Source: Pelagibacteraceae bacterium (GTDB lineage Bacteria > Pseudomonadota > Alphaproteobacteria > Pelagibacterales > Pelagibacteraceae). Taken from it: DNA of 64,000 nt. The translations under genes and the position numbers were made by a program. The notes under the pieces are model-generated. The model was not told where the DNA came from, did not search any database, and saw only the letters and a program-made list of their open reading frames with translations. The stretch lies in contig JAGYIF010000001.1 of assembly GCA_018402735.1 (NCBI GenBank), positions 1-64,000 of the forward strand. Reading direction: 5' to 3'. Positions 9,780 through 19,192 of this stretch are shown here, in pieces (positions within the stretch are counted from its first letter, which is position 1; every line of letters starts with the position of its first letter).

Positions 9780-10970
9780 GTGATTAAAAAAAGTAGTGAT
9801 TTTATTAAATGGTTTATTAAACAAGAAACGGCAGCAGGTATAACACTCCTGATCATGACTGTCGTTGCTTTGTTAATAAGCAACTCATTTCTAGCAGATC
9901 AATATTTTTCAATCCTCAAGTACTACGTTAGCTTAGGATTTGGTTCTTTCGCATTAAAACTTTCAGTTATGCATTGGATTAATGACGCGCTTATGGCTGT
10001 TTTTTTTCTATTTGTAGGCCTTGAAATTAAAAGAGAATTTTTAGATGGAGAATTATCCCAAATAAAAAAAGCTGCTCTTCCAATATTTGCAGCGATTGGT
10101 GGCATGCTAGTTCCCGCACTTGTTTATTTATACTTTAATATCAATAATGCCGAAACTTTACGTGGATGGGCAATACCAGCAGCAACTGACATTGCTTTTT
10201 CTATAGGAGTTTTATCTTTGCTAGGAAAAAGAGTTCCTATTTCTTTAAAAGTTTTTTTAGTTGCTCTGGCTATCATTGATGATCTTGGTGCAATTATGAT
10301 AATAGCAATTTTTTATTCTTCTGATTTAAGTTACTTAAATCTCTTTTTAATGTTTGCTTCATTCATGGTGTTAATGGCTATGAACAAGTTAGGTGTAGTA
10401 AAATTTATTCCCTATTTATTGGTTGGTTTGTTTATGTGGTTTTTTACTTACAAGTCAGGTATTCACGCGACAATTTCAGGAGTATTGTTAGCTATTTCAA
10501 TACCGCACAAACTCAAAATGAGTCATCATGAATCACTTCTTATAAAATTAGAGCATACAATAGCGCCATATGTTGCGTTCTTGATTATGCCAATATTTGC
10601 CTTGGCAAATGCTGGTGTTAATTTAGATGGGCTTTCAAAAGAGAAGTTACTAGACACTGTTACTCTTGGAGTTTGTTTGGGGTTATTTGTAGGAAAACAG
10701 TTGGGAGTTTTTGTTTTTTCAGCTGCTGCAATTAAATTAGGTTTTGCTGAAAAACCAACCAACGCAAATTGGTTGGGTCTTTATGGCGTAGGAGTACTAA
10801 CCGGCATAGGTTTTACCATGAGCTTGTTCGTAGGAAATCTTGCCTTCGCAAATAACACAGGGTATATGGATGAAGTAAAAATTGGTGTACTTTTAGGATC
10901 TTTATTTTCTACACTTTTAGGATATTTTATTTTAATAATAGCGACTAGAAAAAATTTAATACCTGCTTAA
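9780..10970 (+). CDS. nhaA: Na+/H+ antiporter NhaA
   Basis: NhaA exchanges protons for cytoplasmic sodium, controlling pH and salt in a marine cell. The 396-residue protein is highly hydrophobic with about twelve spans. It carries the paired aspartates in VALAIIDDLGAIMIIA (ion-binding site), the GLEIKREFLDGEL segment and IPAATDIAFSIGVL, all diagnostic. Length equals the family norm. Translation begins at a GTG at 9780 preceded by a GGGG run; the next in-frame ATG would remove the first helix. A glutathione peroxidase gene follows after two bases, so the pair is probably co-transcribed. Confidence 0.97.
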   Translation: MIKKSSDFIKWFIKQETAAGITLLIMTVVALLISNSFLADQYFSILKYYVSLGFGSFALKLSVMHWINDALMAVFFLFVGLEIKREFLDGELSQIKKAALPIFAAIGGMLVPALVYLYFNINNAETLRGWAIPAATDIAFSIGVLSLLGKRVPISLKVFLVALAIIDDLGAIMIIAIFYSSDLSYLNLFLMFASFMVLMAMNKLGVVKFIPYLLVGLFMWFFTYKSGIHATISGVLLAISIPHKLKMSHHESLLIKLEHTIAPYVAFLIMPIFALANAGVNLDGLSKEKLLDTVTLGVCLGLFVGKQLGVFVFSAAAIKLGFAEKPTNANWLGLYGVGVLTGIGFTMSLFVGNLAFANNTGYMDEVKIGVLLGSLFSTLLGYFILIIATRKNLIPA

Positions 10971-10972
10971 AA

Positions 10973-11524
10973 ATGTCTAATTTAAAAAAAATTTTGGCGA
11001 TTATATTGACATCTACTTTTTTTAATAACTCTAGTTTTTCCGAAAATAAAAATGTTGCTTATGACTTTACATTTATTGATATTAATGGAACAATTCATGA
11101 TTTGAAGCAACATAAGGGCAAAGTTCTTTTAATGGTAAATGTTGCTAGCAAATGTGGTTTTGTAAATCAATATGAGAATTTGCAAGATTTATATTCAGAA
11201 TATAAAAAAAAAGGACTGGTAATTATAGGCCTTCCTTCTAATGATTTCGGCTCACAGGAACCGGGAAGTAATAGTGAGATAAAAAATTTTTGTGAAAGTA
11301 ATTTTGGCATAACTTTTCCCATAATGGAGAAAATAAATATTATTGGAGACCAACAACATCCTTTTTATAAATGGGCGATCCAGACGTATGGTAAATCAGC
11401 CCTACCAAAATGGAATTTTTATAAAATTTTAATTAATAAAAATGGTCAGGTCGAAGAAGTTTATAATTCACTAACCAATCCGAAAAGTGAAAAAATAATT
11501 AACAAATTAAAGGAAATGCTTTAA
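10973..11524 (+). CDS. Glutathione peroxidase family protein, exported
   Basis: This 183-residue thiol peroxidase reduces hydrogen or lipid peroxides using thiols. It shows the catalytic cysteine in NVASKCGFVNQY, then LPSNDFGSQEPGS (the family NQFG/NDFG motif, here with Asp) and the Trp-Asn pair in PKWNFYKIL. The peroxidatic residue is a normal cysteine codon, not selenocysteine. The first roughly 22 residues (MSNLKKILAIILTSTFFNNS) look like a signal peptide, suggesting a periplasmic or membrane-anchored enzyme. It follows nhaA by two bases. Plant and bacterial relatives often use thioredoxin rather than glutathione. Confidence 0.9.
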   Translation: MSNLKKILAIILTSTFFNNSSFSENKNVAYDFTFIDINGTIHDLKQHKGKVLLMVNVASKCGFVNQYENLQDLYSEYKKKGLVIIGLPSNDFGSQEPGSNSEIKNFCESNFGITFPIMEKINIIGDQQHPFYKWAIQTYGKSALPKWNFYKILINKNGQVEEVYNSLTNPKSEKIINKLKEML

Positions 11525-11538
11525 TCAAAGTATCTTAT

Positions 11539-11613
11539 TGGCGGTCCCTAGGGGAATCGAACCCCTCTTTTATGGATGAAAACCACATGTCCTAACCGAT
11601 AGACGAAGGGACC
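11539..11613 (-). tRNA. tRNA-Glu (UUC)
   Basis: The minus strand gives a 75-base cloverleaf with acceptor stem GGTCCCT/AGGGACC, discriminator G, encoded CCA, T arm GAGGGGTTCGATTCCCCT and anticodon loop TTTTCAT reading UUC. It lies between the peroxidase gene and recJ. Confidence 0.95.
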
Positions 11614-11663
11614 AATCCTGAAGTTTTTATTGATAATTTAAAAATAATCAATCAAAAAGTATT

Positions 11664-13418
11664 TTAATTTTCTGATAATGACAAGTCATCAAGTAGAAAT
11701 TGAACCTCTCTTTTGCCATTCCATTCATTTAAAGAGAGCCTTCCTACAATATCATATTTTTTATTTTTTGGATTAATCAAATAACTACCTAAAGAAGTAT
11801 TAACACTGTTAAAAGAGATGACACTAATATTAGAATTGCTTGATGTTTTACAGATAGCTTTTATATGGATATCTTTAAGTATTATGGATTTTATCACTGA
11901 AACATTTTCAATTAAAAACCTCGGTTCTCTATTTGCAGAGCCAAATGGAGCAAGTTTATTAATTTCTAAAAAAAAATCTTCATTTAAAGCACTCGCGGAT
12001 AAAACAGTATCTATATAAAGATTTTTTTCTTTCGAGGAGGCGCAACCACTTTTATTGAACAACTCAATCATAAGAACCTCAAAATCATTTATTCTATTTA
12101 CATCTATGGAAAAACCAGCAGCCATTTTATGACCACCTCCTTTGTTAATAATATTTAATTGTTTGCTTTTTACTATAGCCATTCCAATATCAAAACCAAC
12201 AACAGATCTTGCTGATCCTTTGGCGTTTTGTCCTTCTAAATTAATAATAAATACAGGTTTGTTGAACTGATCTTTTAGTCTACTTGCAATAATTCCAATG
12301 ACACCTTCATGCCAAGCATTGGAACTCAAAACAATTACTGGATTATTATCTTTTAGTTTAGCTAAATGTGTGGCTTCATCCAGCATAATATTTTCAATAT
12401 TTTTTCTTTTTTCATTTAAAATATTTATTTCTTTAGAAATTTTAAAAGCTACTTCTGGATCATCTGTTAACAAAAGGTCAGTACCGTAATGGGATTTTCC
12501 AATTCTTCCACCAGCATTAATTTTTGGTCCCAGAATATAACCTATGTGATATGTAGAAATTTTAGAATTTATATTAGACAGATCTGACAAAGTTTTAATA
12601 CCTAGATTATTTCTTTTGGCCATAACTTTTAAACCTTGAAAAACAAATGCCCTATTAAGTCCAAGTAATGGTACCACGTCACAAACAGTTCCAAGAGTCA
12701 CCAAATCTAAATAATTTAATAAATCTGGTTCTTTAATTTTATTATTTGTAAAATAATTTTCATTTCTGAGTTTGCTTATTAGGGCGGTTAAAAATAAAAA
12801 AGAAACACCGGCTGCACATAAATATGTGAGATCGGTCACTTCATCAAAACGATTTGGATTTACAATTGCGCATGCTTCAGGTAAAGCCTCTGTAGATTGA
12901 TGATGATCTAAAATGATAACATCAACCTGTTTATTAATAGCAAGAGTCATTGCTTCAAAAGCAGTTGTTCCGCAATCAACAGTTATAATTAAATTAACAT
13001 TTTTATTAATAATTTCAGTAAAACTTTTTATTGTCGGTCCGTAACCATCTTTAATACGATCAGGTATAAAAATAAAAAAATCGCAATTTAGGTATTTTAA
13101 AAATTTACCTAAAATAGAGCTTGATGAAGCGCCATCAACATCATAATCACCAAAAATACATATTTTACTATTTTTCATTATATGTTTAATGACTGTATCA
13201 ACTGCAAAACTCATAGACTTTAATACAAATGGATTTGGCATTGAGTTTTTAATTTTAGGATTTAAAAAAAATTCACAAGACTCTGGTTCTATATTTCTTA
13301 TGGACAGCAACCTCGCTAGGAGTTCGCTTATTCCCAATTCTTGATTTATTTTTTTTACTTTATTTTCTTCGTATTTACTAAAGATCCAATTCCGATCAGA
13401 AACTGAACGATTGATCAT
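11664..13418 (-). CDS. recJ: Single-stranded-DNA-specific exonuclease RecJ
   Basis: RecJ degrades single-stranded DNA 5' to 3' in recombination and mismatch repair. The 584-residue protein has the DHH phosphoesterase motifs GDYDVDG (residues 90-96), VDCGTTAFEAM and ILDHHQS, a middle GPKINAGGRIGKS segment, the DHHA1 motif NKGGGHKMAAGFSI and a C-terminal OB region. Length is normal. It overlaps the upstream glpX by four bases (ATGA-type junction), consistent with translational coupling in the hom-glpX-recJ order typical of alphaproteobacteria. It is the last gene of the run and faces tRNA-Glu. Confidence 0.96.
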   Translation of the reverse strand: MINRSVSDRNWIFSKYEENKVKKINQELGISELLARLLSIRNIEPESCEFFLNPKIKNSMPNPFVLKSMSFAVDTVIKHIMKNSKICIFGDYDVDGASSSSILGKFLKYLNCDFFIFIPDRIKDGYGPTIKSFTEIINKNVNLIITVDCGTTAFEAMTLAINKQVDVIILDHHQSTEALPEACAIVNPNRFDEVTDLTYLCAAGVSFLFLTALISKLRNENYFTNNKIKEPDLLNYLDLVTLGTVCDVVPLLGLNRAFVFQGLKVMAKRNNLGIKTLSDLSNINSKISTYHIGYILGPKINAGGRIGKSHYGTDLLLTDDPEVAFKISKEINILNEKRKNIENIMLDEATHLAKLKDNNPVIVLSSNAWHEGVIGIIASRLKDQFNKPVFIINLEGQNAKGSARSVVGFDIGMAIVKSKQLNIINKGGGHKMAAGFSIDVNRINDFEVLMIELFNKSGCASSKEKNLYIDTVLSASALNEDFFLEINKLAPFGSANREPRFLIENVSVIKSIILKDIHIKAICKTSSNSNISVISFNSVNTSLGSYLINPKNKKYDIVGRLSLNEWNGKREVQFLLDDLSLSEN

Positions 13419-14356
13419 ATTTCTAAAGTTTCTGTGTATATTTTTATAATTTTTTGTTCAGAATGTAATACGAGTAAATCTGATAAAAAATTACTACCCT
13501 CTACACGTATACCTTTAAGTATTTCACCATCTGTAACTCCTGCTGCACAAAAAATAACGTCTCCTTTTACTAAATCATTAAGATAATATTTTCTTTGCAT
13601 GTCGAAAATCCCAAGATTTGTAGCACGTAATTTTTCATCATTGTTTGAAATTACTAGTCTGCCTTGAAACTGTCCGCCAAAACCTTTTATAGCAGCTGCA
13701 GCCAAAACACCCTCTGGAGCACCTCCAGTTCCTACGTACATATCTACTTTAAAACTATCAATACAAGTGTATATGGCACCTAAAACATCTCCGTCAGAAA
13801 TAAATTTTATATTGACTGACCATTTATTTAAAGAATTTATTATTTTTTTATGCCTGTCTCTTTCTAACAAGCAAACAGTTAAGTCTGAAATTTTTACAGA
13901 CTTAAATTCTGCAATATTTTTTAAATTCTTTTCAACCGTATTATCCAAATCTACAATGTTTTCAGGAAAACCAGGACCGATAGCAATTTTTTCCATATAA
14001 GTGTCTGGTGCTTGTAATAAATTTCCTTTTTCAGAAACAGCAATTACCGAAATAGCATTGGGTAAGTTTTTAGCTGTTAATGTAGTTCCATCCAGTGGGT
14101 CTACAGCAATATCAAGAAGTTCTCCTTCACCAGTTCCTAACTTTTCACCTATGTAGAGCATAGGTGCCTCATCCATTTCACCTTCACCTATGACAATTTT
14201 TCCATTCATTTCAATTTTATTTAAATAGCTTCTCATAGAATCAACTGCAGCTTGGTCCGCAGCAATTTTATCATTTTGGCCTTTTAATAAAGATGATGAA
14301 TAAGCTGCTCTAGCAGCTACAATAGAAAATTTATGTAATAGTTTTGGATTTAACAC
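13415..14356 (-). CDS. glpX: Fructose-1,6-bisphosphatase class II (GlpX)
   Basis: This enzyme hydrolyses fructose 1,6-bisphosphate to fructose 6-phosphate, the committed step of gluconeogenesis. The 313-residue protein carries IVIGEGEMDEAPML (near 54-67) and VDPLDGTT (85-92), which bind the metal ions of the lithium-sensitive phosphatase fold, and the GTGGAPEGVLAAAA loop. Length fits the class. It overlaps recJ by four bases and hom by one base (shared TAATG-type junction). In alphaproteobacteria it is usually the only FBPase in this position. Some class II enzymes also act on sedoheptulose bisphosphate. Confidence 0.95.
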   Translation of the reverse strand: MLNPKLLHKFSIVAARAAYSSSLLKGQNDKIAADQAAVDSMRSYLNKIEMNGKIVIGEGEMDEAPMLYIGEKLGTGEGELLDIAVDPLDGTTLTAKNLPNAISVIAVSEKGNLLQAPDTYMEKIAIGPGFPENIVDLDNTVEKNLKNIAEFKSVKISDLTVCLLERDRHKKIINSLNKWSVNIKFISDGDVLGAIYTCIDSFKVDMYVGTGGAPEGVLAAAAIKGFGGQFQGRLVISNNDEKLRATNLGIFDMQRKYYLNDLVKGDVIFCAAGVTDGEILKGIRVEGSNFLSDLLVLHSEQKIIKIYTETLEI

Positions 14357-15651
14357 TAAAGTTTACTTTCGTCACGAACTCTAATCATCACGATTTTCTT
14401 AAATAATTTTTTATTTTTTGAAAGAATTTTAATCACACCTTGTATAGACTTTTCCATTGCTCTATGTGTGATAATCATTACATTTGAAAGACTAGACTCG
14501 CTTGGATCTTGTAGTAAATTTTGAATTGAAATTTTATTTTTAGCCAGTACTGATGTAATTATAGAGAGTACACCTGGTTTATCATGTACTAAAAAACGCA
14601 AATAATATTTACTTACATGTTGTCTAAAATTAAATAATTTATAATTTTTTTTAGCGGCTGGAGATAAACCAAAAGAAAAATCATCATTACCAACCATTAC
14701 AGACGCAATATCAGATATGACTGAAGAGGCAGTTGGTCCTTTGCCTGCACCAGCTCCTTCGTAAATTGTTCTTCCTATGGGTTCGCCATCAACAACAACA
14801 GCATTAGTGACGCCATTAATATTTGCGATATCTAAATCTGCTGGTATTAAAGCTGGATGAACTCTTTGTTTGATTTGATTGTTAACAATTTCAGCAATAC
14901 CCAATAATTTAATTCGATAACCAATTTTTTTTGCAAATAAAATATCTAAAATTTCAATATTTGATATTCCCTCAACTAAAAAATCTTTATTTAATATTTT
15001 GCTGCCAAAACATATAGAACTAAGGATGGATATTTTACAAGCAACATCGTTTCCACTTAAATCAGCAAATGGGTTTCTTTCCGCATAACCCTTTGCTTTA
15101 GCGTATTTAAGAGCTTCAGCAAAAGTCGATCCTTTTTTCTCCATTTCTGTCAAAATAAAATTTGTAGTTCCATTTAAAATTCCGTAAATATGCTTAATTT
15201 TATTTGCTACTAAGCCTTGCTTTATAGACCTTATAATCGGGATGCCGCCTGCAACTGATGCTTCAAATAAAAGGTTGACTGAATTTTTTTCTGCTAAAAT
15301 AGAAAGCTTATCACCATGCTTTGCAATCAATTCTTTATTTGCAGTTACGTAATGTTTGCCATTTTTTATAGAGGCAAATACTAATTTTTTTGCAATACCA
15401 TCACTACCTCCAATAAGCTCCACAATAATATCTATATTTTTTATTTTGGGCAAATCAAGAGGATTAGCCATCCATATCTTTTTTGGTATAGACACCCCTC
15501 TATTTTTTTTAAAATTTTTTGCACAAACATGAGAAACATTAATTTTGAAACCGGTCTTATCAAGTATATTTTTTTTATTTTTGAGAAGATTTTTATAGAC
15601 TTCAAGACCAATATTTCCCAAACCCACTATAGCAATATTATATGTTTTCAT
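14356..15651 (-). CDS. hom: Homoserine dehydrogenase
   Basis: It reduces aspartate semialdehyde to homoserine with NAD(P)H on the route to threonine, methionine and isoleucine. The 431-residue protein has the Rossmann motif IVGLGNIG (residues 9-16), catalytic-region VTANKELIAKHG, the family signature GILNGTTNFILTEM with FAEALKYAKAKGYAE, ADLSGNDVACK, and a C-terminal ACT domain (YYLRFLVHDKPGVLSIITSV), which normally mediates threonine feedback. It lies one base downstream of argC's end and overlaps glpX by one base, so argC, hom, glpX and recJ form a single translationally tight unit. Confidence 0.96.
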   Translation of the reverse strand: MKTYNIAIVGLGNIGLEVYKNLLKNKKNILDKTGFKINVSHVCAKNFKKNRGVSIPKKIWMANPLDLPKIKNIDIIVELIGGSDGIAKKLVFASIKNGKHYVTANKELIAKHGDKLSILAEKNSVNLLFEASVAGGIPIIRSIKQGLVANKIKHIYGILNGTTNFILTEMEKKGSTFAEALKYAKAKGYAERNPFADLSGNDVACKISILSSICFGSKILNKDFLVEGISNIEILDILFAKKIGYRIKLLGIAEIVNNQIKQRVHPALIPADLDIANINGVTNAVVVDGEPIGRTIYEGAGAGKGPTASSVISDIASVMVGNDDFSFGLSPAAKKNYKLFNFRQHVSKYYLRFLVHDKPGVLSIITSVLAKNKISIQNLLQDPSESSLSNVMIITHRAMEKSIQGVIKILSKNKKLFKKIVMIRVRDESKL

Positions 15652-16677
15652 TTAAATTAAAGAAAGAGTCTCGGAAAACCCATGTCTAATATTAAAATTT
15701 TGCACAGCCTGACCAGCCGCTCCCTTAACTAGATTGTCTATAACACTAGCTATAATAATTTTATTTTTAAATTTGTTCTTATAAACTGCAATATTACACA
15801 TATTTGTGTTTAAAACTTTATTGGTGTTTATCATATTGTTAGAGGTTACTATTTCTATAAATTTTTCTTTATTATAAAAATCCTTAAGGCATTTATACAC
15901 ATCATTTGAAGTAACGTCTTTTGACAAATCTAAATAAATTGTGGACAAAATTCCCCTGAAAGTAGGTATCAAATGTGGAGTAAAAGTAATTTGTATTTTT
16001 TTAGAATTATAAATTGATAGTTCTTGTTCAATTTCAGGCATGTGCCTGTGCTTACCCACACCATAAATGGCTAAATTTTGGTTAATATTTGGATAAAGTT
16101 TTTTATCTTCTATTTTTTTACCAGCACCAGAATAACCAGATTTTGAATCTGCGATAATTAGATTTGTATTGATCAATTTTTTTTTAATTAACGGTATTAA
16201 TGGAAGAAGAATAGAAGTTGGGTAGCAGCCTGGGCATGAAATAATGTTTGTATTTTTGATTAGTGCTCTATTAATTTCACTAAGACCATACACTGCTTTC
16301 TTTTGAAGGTTTGTTGCTAAGTGAGGAACTTTGTACCACTCTTCATATGTTGTTTTATTACTTATTCTAAAATCAGCTGACAGATCGATTAATACAGAAT
16401 TTTTATTTAATTTTTTTGCTATTGAGTGAGCTTCTCCATGAGGTAAAGCTGTGAAGATCGTATCAATATTATCTAGATCACTATTTAGTAGTAAGGATAC
16501 TTTGGGCAATTTTTTTGTGTTTTTAATTTTATTATCAAAAAAAGAAATGGACTTACCTAAATTTGATTGAGCAAAAAGATGGGTAATTTGGACACCGGGA
16601 TGTTTTGCCAGAATTTTAACTAATTCTAAACCAGTAAAACCTGTGGCACCAGCTATCGCAACTTTAATTTTTTTCAT
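15652..16677 (-). CDS. argC: N-acetyl-gamma-glutamyl-phosphate reductase (ArgC)
   Basis: ArgC carries out the third step of arginine synthesis, reducing N-acetylglutamyl phosphate to the semialdehyde. The 341-residue protein begins with the nucleotide-binding GATGFTGLELVKIL (10-23), contains FTALPHGEAH, the DLSADFR motif and the active-site cysteine Cys151 in SCPGCYPTS, then a C-terminal VKGAAGQAVQN. This is the longer type I form. It follows rpsI by 70 bases, the rplM-rpsI-argC order seen in other alphaproteobacteria. The small gap contains no obvious hairpin, so read-through from the ribosomal pair is plausible. Confidence 0.96.
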   Translation of the reverse strand: MKKIKVAIAGATGFTGLELVKILAKHPGVQITHLFAQSNLGKSISFFDNKIKNTKKLPKVSLLLNSDLDNIDTIFTALPHGEAHSIAKKLNKNSVLIDLSADFRISNKTTYEEWYKVPHLATNLQKKAVYGLSEINRALIKNTNIISCPGCYPTSILLPLIPLIKKKLINTNLIIADSKSGYSGAGKKIEDKKLYPNINQNLAIYGVGKHRHMPEIEQELSIYNSKKIQITFTPHLIPTFRGILSTIYLDLSKDVTSNDVYKCLKDFYNKEKFIEIVTSNNMINTNKVLNTNMCNIAVYKNKFKNKIIIASVIDNLVKGAAGQAVQNFNIRHGFSETLSLI

Positions 16678-16747
16678 ATTTTAAATAAAATAGTACTTAT
16701 AATTCTTTGTAAATAAAGTGGGAAATAAAAAAACGAGTAAAGACTGA

Positions 16748-17158
16748 CTATCTTTTTGAAAATTGAAAACGTCTTCTTGCTTTCTTTTGACCGTATTTTT
16801 TTCTTTCAACTGATCTTGAATCTCTGGTCAATAATTTATCTTTTTTAACAGTTTTTCTAATTGCTGGATCGGATCCAACTAAGGCTTTGGAAATTCCATG
16901 AGTAACTGCACCAGCTTGGCCAGACATGCCACCACCTTTAACTGTGCACAAAATATCAACAGAAGTTTTTTTGTCTGTTATATTTAATGGTTTTTCAATA
17001 AGAAGCTGATGAACTGGTCGTTTGAAATATTCAGTATAAATTTTTCCATTTACAGATATTTTTCCTGAACCAGCTAAAACCCAAACTCTAGCAACAGCGT
17101 CCTTTCTCTTTCCGGTAGCATAGTGTGCATCTTTTGTTACTTTGATATCTAATGACAT
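16748..17158 (-). CDS. rpsI: Ribosomal protein S9
   Basis: S9 is a small-subunit protein whose basic C-terminal tail reaches the P site. The 136-residue product has the family core [43 protein letters not shown] and the terminal [21 protein letters not shown] with final FSKR. The N-terminus is short compared with some alphaproteobacterial homologues, which carry a longer extension. It overlaps the rplM stop by one base (shared TAATG-type junction), the near-universal rplM-rpsI pair, and is probably translationally coupled to it. Confidence 0.98.
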   Translation of the reverse strand: MSLDIKVTKDAHYATGKRKDAVARVWVLAGSGKISVNGKIYTEYFKRPVHQLLIEKPLNITDKKTSVDILCTVKGGGMSGQAGAVTHGISKALVGSDPAIRKTVKKDKLLTRDSRSVERKKYGQKKARRRFQFSKR

Positions 17159-17616
17159 TAATTTGCTATGGTATTTTTTTTGTTCATAGTAGCAAAATTA
17201 AAAAAGCTTAATTTTTGAGCTGCATGAGGATGATTATCGTTTTTGTACAATTTTAATTTTGTTAACTGTTTTTTTGCTAACGGACCATCTGGCAACATTC
17301 TTTTAACAGCAAGTTTAAGAACTTCCTCTGGTTTTTTTGCCATTAAAAGCTTAGGGGAGGTTTCCTTAATTCCTCCTGGATGTCCAGTGTGTCTATAATA
17401 TCTTTTATTTTCAAATTTATTTCCTGAAAATTTTATTTTAGAAACATTTGTAACTACAACAAAGTCTCCATCGTCCATATGTGGTGTAAAAGTTGCTTTA
17501 TTTTTTCCTCTAAGAATTTTTGATATTTGTGAAGCTAGTCTGCCAACAACAGCATTTGTAGCATCAATATGAACCCAGTTATTTTTAATTTCGCTCTTTT
17601 TAATAAAATCAGTCAT
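17158..17616 (-). CDS. rplM: Ribosomal protein L13
   Basis: L13 is an early-assembling large-subunit protein. The 152-residue sequence shows [22 protein letters not shown] near the start, then [28 protein letters not shown] and [19 protein letters not shown], all standard. It is the first gene of rplM-rpsI and starts 49 bases from the ctaA stop. I looked at that short leader for an autoregulatory structure and saw no convincing one. Length is normal for alphaproteobacteria. Confidence 0.98.
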   Translation of the reverse strand: MTDFIKKSEIKNNWVHIDATNAVVGRLASQISKILRGKNKATFTPHMDDGDFVVVTNVSKIKFSGNKFENKRYYRHTGHPGGIKETSPKLLMAKKPEEVLKLAVKRMLPDGPLAKKQLTKLKLYKNDNHPHAAQKLSFFNFATMNKKNTIAN

Positions 17617-17665
17617 GAAAGAACGACTAATTACTGTTTGGGTGATTAAATGTCAACATCAGAAA

Positions 17666-18676
17666 TTATGATTTAAGCTTATAGATCAACAATAATATAG
17701 ACATCATTAAAAATACGGATGTTAATTGATGTAGAGCTGCTAAGTAAATGTTAACTCCGCTTGTTAAAGTAACAATTCCTAAAATTATTTGAGTTAACAA
17801 CAACACCATGAGTAAATTTGTGTTAAAAATATTTTTTTTTACTGAGAATAAATTAACGATATAAAATACTAAAAAAATAATAAAAATTAAGTATGCATTT
17901 AATCGATGAAAAAGTTGAATATGTGCCCTATCAAATAATATCTCTATGGAAAAAAAAGATTTTATAGTAACTTCTTCAGGAAAGAAATTTAAATTCATTT
18001 TTGGCCAGGTTTGATAAATAAGTCCAGCGTCGAGTCCAGATGTGAAGGCACCAAATACAATTTGTACAAAAAATATAATTAAAAAAAATATCATAAACGT
18101 CATTATCCAAGAAAAATTAATAGATAAATTTGAGTTGTCTGAATTAAGATAAGACCAAAAAATTAACCCCAGTATTAAAAACGCAACACTTAAGTGCGCG
18201 GCTAGTCTAAAATGACTTACATCTGTATTGACAGTTAAACCACTGCTGACCATAAACCAGCCTAAAAATCCCTGAAAGAAAAATAAAAAAAAAATAATAA
18301 AATAATAAAATAAATTATTTCTATGTATATGCTTCTTTATTATAAAAAATACTAAAGGTAGCATATAGGCAAGACTCACAATTCTAGCCAATAGTCTATG
18401 AATATACTCCCACCAAAATATATATTTAAATTCGCCTAAACTCATGCCCATATTAAGTTCATTATATTGTGGAATTTTAGTATAGAGAGAAAAATATTCA
18501 TTCCATTTTTCTGCATTAAGCGGTGGCAATATTCCAGTGAATAATTGCCATTTTGTAATTGAAAGACCAGAATTTGTCAGCCTGGTAATTCCACCAACCG
18601 AAACTAATAAAAGCAGTAAAACAATAACAATTAGATGCCATGCTTTAAAAAGTTTATTTAGTTGAATGTTTTCCAT
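17666..18676 (-). CDS. ctaA: Heme A synthase CtaA (COX15 type)
   Basis: CtaA oxidises the C8 methyl of heme O to give heme A for aa3-type cytochrome oxidase. The 336-residue inner-membrane protein has about eight hydrophobic spans arranged as a repeat. The conserved heme-ligand histidines are visible in FWWEYIHRLLARIV, VSHFRLAAHLSV, QLFHRLNAY and LAALHQLTSV, together with the early GGITRLTNSGLSITKW motif that defines the COX15/CtaA type 2 family. It diverges from the chorismate-mutase-like gene with at most a few dozen bases between starts. The alphaproteobacterial rplM-rpsI neighbourhood fits. Confidence 0.94.
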   Translation of the reverse strand: MENIQLNKLFKAWHLIVIVLLLLLVSVGGITRLTNSGLSITKWQLFTGILPPLNAEKWNEYFSLYTKIPQYNELNMGMSLGEFKYIFWWEYIHRLLARIVSLAYMLPLVFFIIKKHIHRNNLFYYFIIFFLFFFQGFLGWFMVSSGLTVNTDVSHFRLAAHLSVAFLILGLIFWSYLNSDNSNLSINFSWIMTFMIFFLIIFFVQIVFGAFTSGLDAGLIYQTWPKMNLNFFPEEVTIKSFFSIEILFDRAHIQLFHRLNAYLIFIIFLVFYIVNLFSVKKNIFNTNLLMVLLLTQIILGIVTLTSGVNIYLAALHQLTSVFLMMSILLLIYKLKS

Positions 18677-18700
18677 GATCTTTTATATATTTTTAAATCT

Positions 18701-19000
18701 ATGATTAAAAAAGATAAATTGTCTCTCCTTACAAAAAAAACAAATGTTATAAAAATTAGAAAAAATATAGATAATATTGATCTAAAAATATTAAAACTGC
18801 TTAGCCTCAGAAGAGGGCAGGTTGTCAAAATTACCAAATTAAAAACTAAAAAAGAAATTGTTGATAAAAAAAGAATTGATTCAATGCTTAAAAATTTAGT
18901 TTATAAAGGGAAGATTCTTAAAATAGAACCTTACATAGTATTAAATATCTGGAGAGCTATGATTAGCTCATTTATAAAGTTCGAAAAGAGTAAGATTTAA
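18701..19000 (+). CDS. Chorismate-mutase-like (AroQ-type) small protein
   Basis: I choose the ATG at 18701 (99 residues) because the upstream in-frame ATG at 18662 lies inside ctaA and adds a non-conserved stretch. From IRKNIDNIDLKILKLLSLRR onward the all-helical pattern matches AroQ chorismate mutase, which converts chorismate to prephenate. By eye, the arginines of helix 1 (IRKNID and LSLRR), the lysine in KLKTKK and the D..R pair in VDKKR line up with catalytic residues. Glu52 (E. coli numbering) seems to be Ile, and the final helix ends IKFE where S..LQ is usual. The stop abuts convergent rpmG with no spacer. Fold is likely; activity is uncertain. Confidence 0.65.
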   Translation: MIKKDKLSLLTKKTNVIKIRKNIDNIDLKILKLLSLRRGQVVKITKLKTKKEIVDKKRIDSMLKNLVYKGKILKIEPYIVLNIWRAMISSFIKFEKSKI

Positions 19001-19192
19001 CTATTTACTATGCGGTGGTAATTTTTTTTCAACAAACCACTCGTGTTTTCTAGTTGCTGGATTATATTTTTTCATTTTTAACTTATCTTTAGCTTTGTCT
19101 CCAGCAGTAGGTTTTTGAACGTAGTAGTTAAAAGCACTATTAGGTTTTGCCTCAGGAACAAGTCTTACTTTAATAGATGATTTTTTTGCCAT
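19001..19192 (-). CDS. rpmG: Ribosomal protein L33
   Basis: The 63-residue basic protein matches L33 of the large subunit: IKVRLVPEA near the start, then YYVQKPTAGDK in place of the usual YxTxKN segment, and the diagnostic KMKKYNPATRKHEWFVEKKL. It has none of the four zinc-binding cysteines, so it is the zinc-independent type usual in alphaproteobacteria. It carries a few extra residues in the first loop and at the C-terminus. It overlaps the merR stop by one base and ends exactly where the convergent chorismate-mutase-like gene ends. Confidence 0.92.
   Translation of the reverse strand: MAKKSSIKVRLVPEAKPNSAFNYYVQKPTAGDKAKDKLKMKKYNPATRKHEWFVEKKLPPHSK

Noticed and set aside
10973-11524. Possible selenoprotein glutathione peroxidase
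   Set aside because: The peroxidatic position is a normal cysteine codon and there is no in-frame TGA.
17617-17665. Possible L13-type autoregulatory leader upstream of rplM
   Set aside because: The 49-base gap shows no convincing stem-loop.
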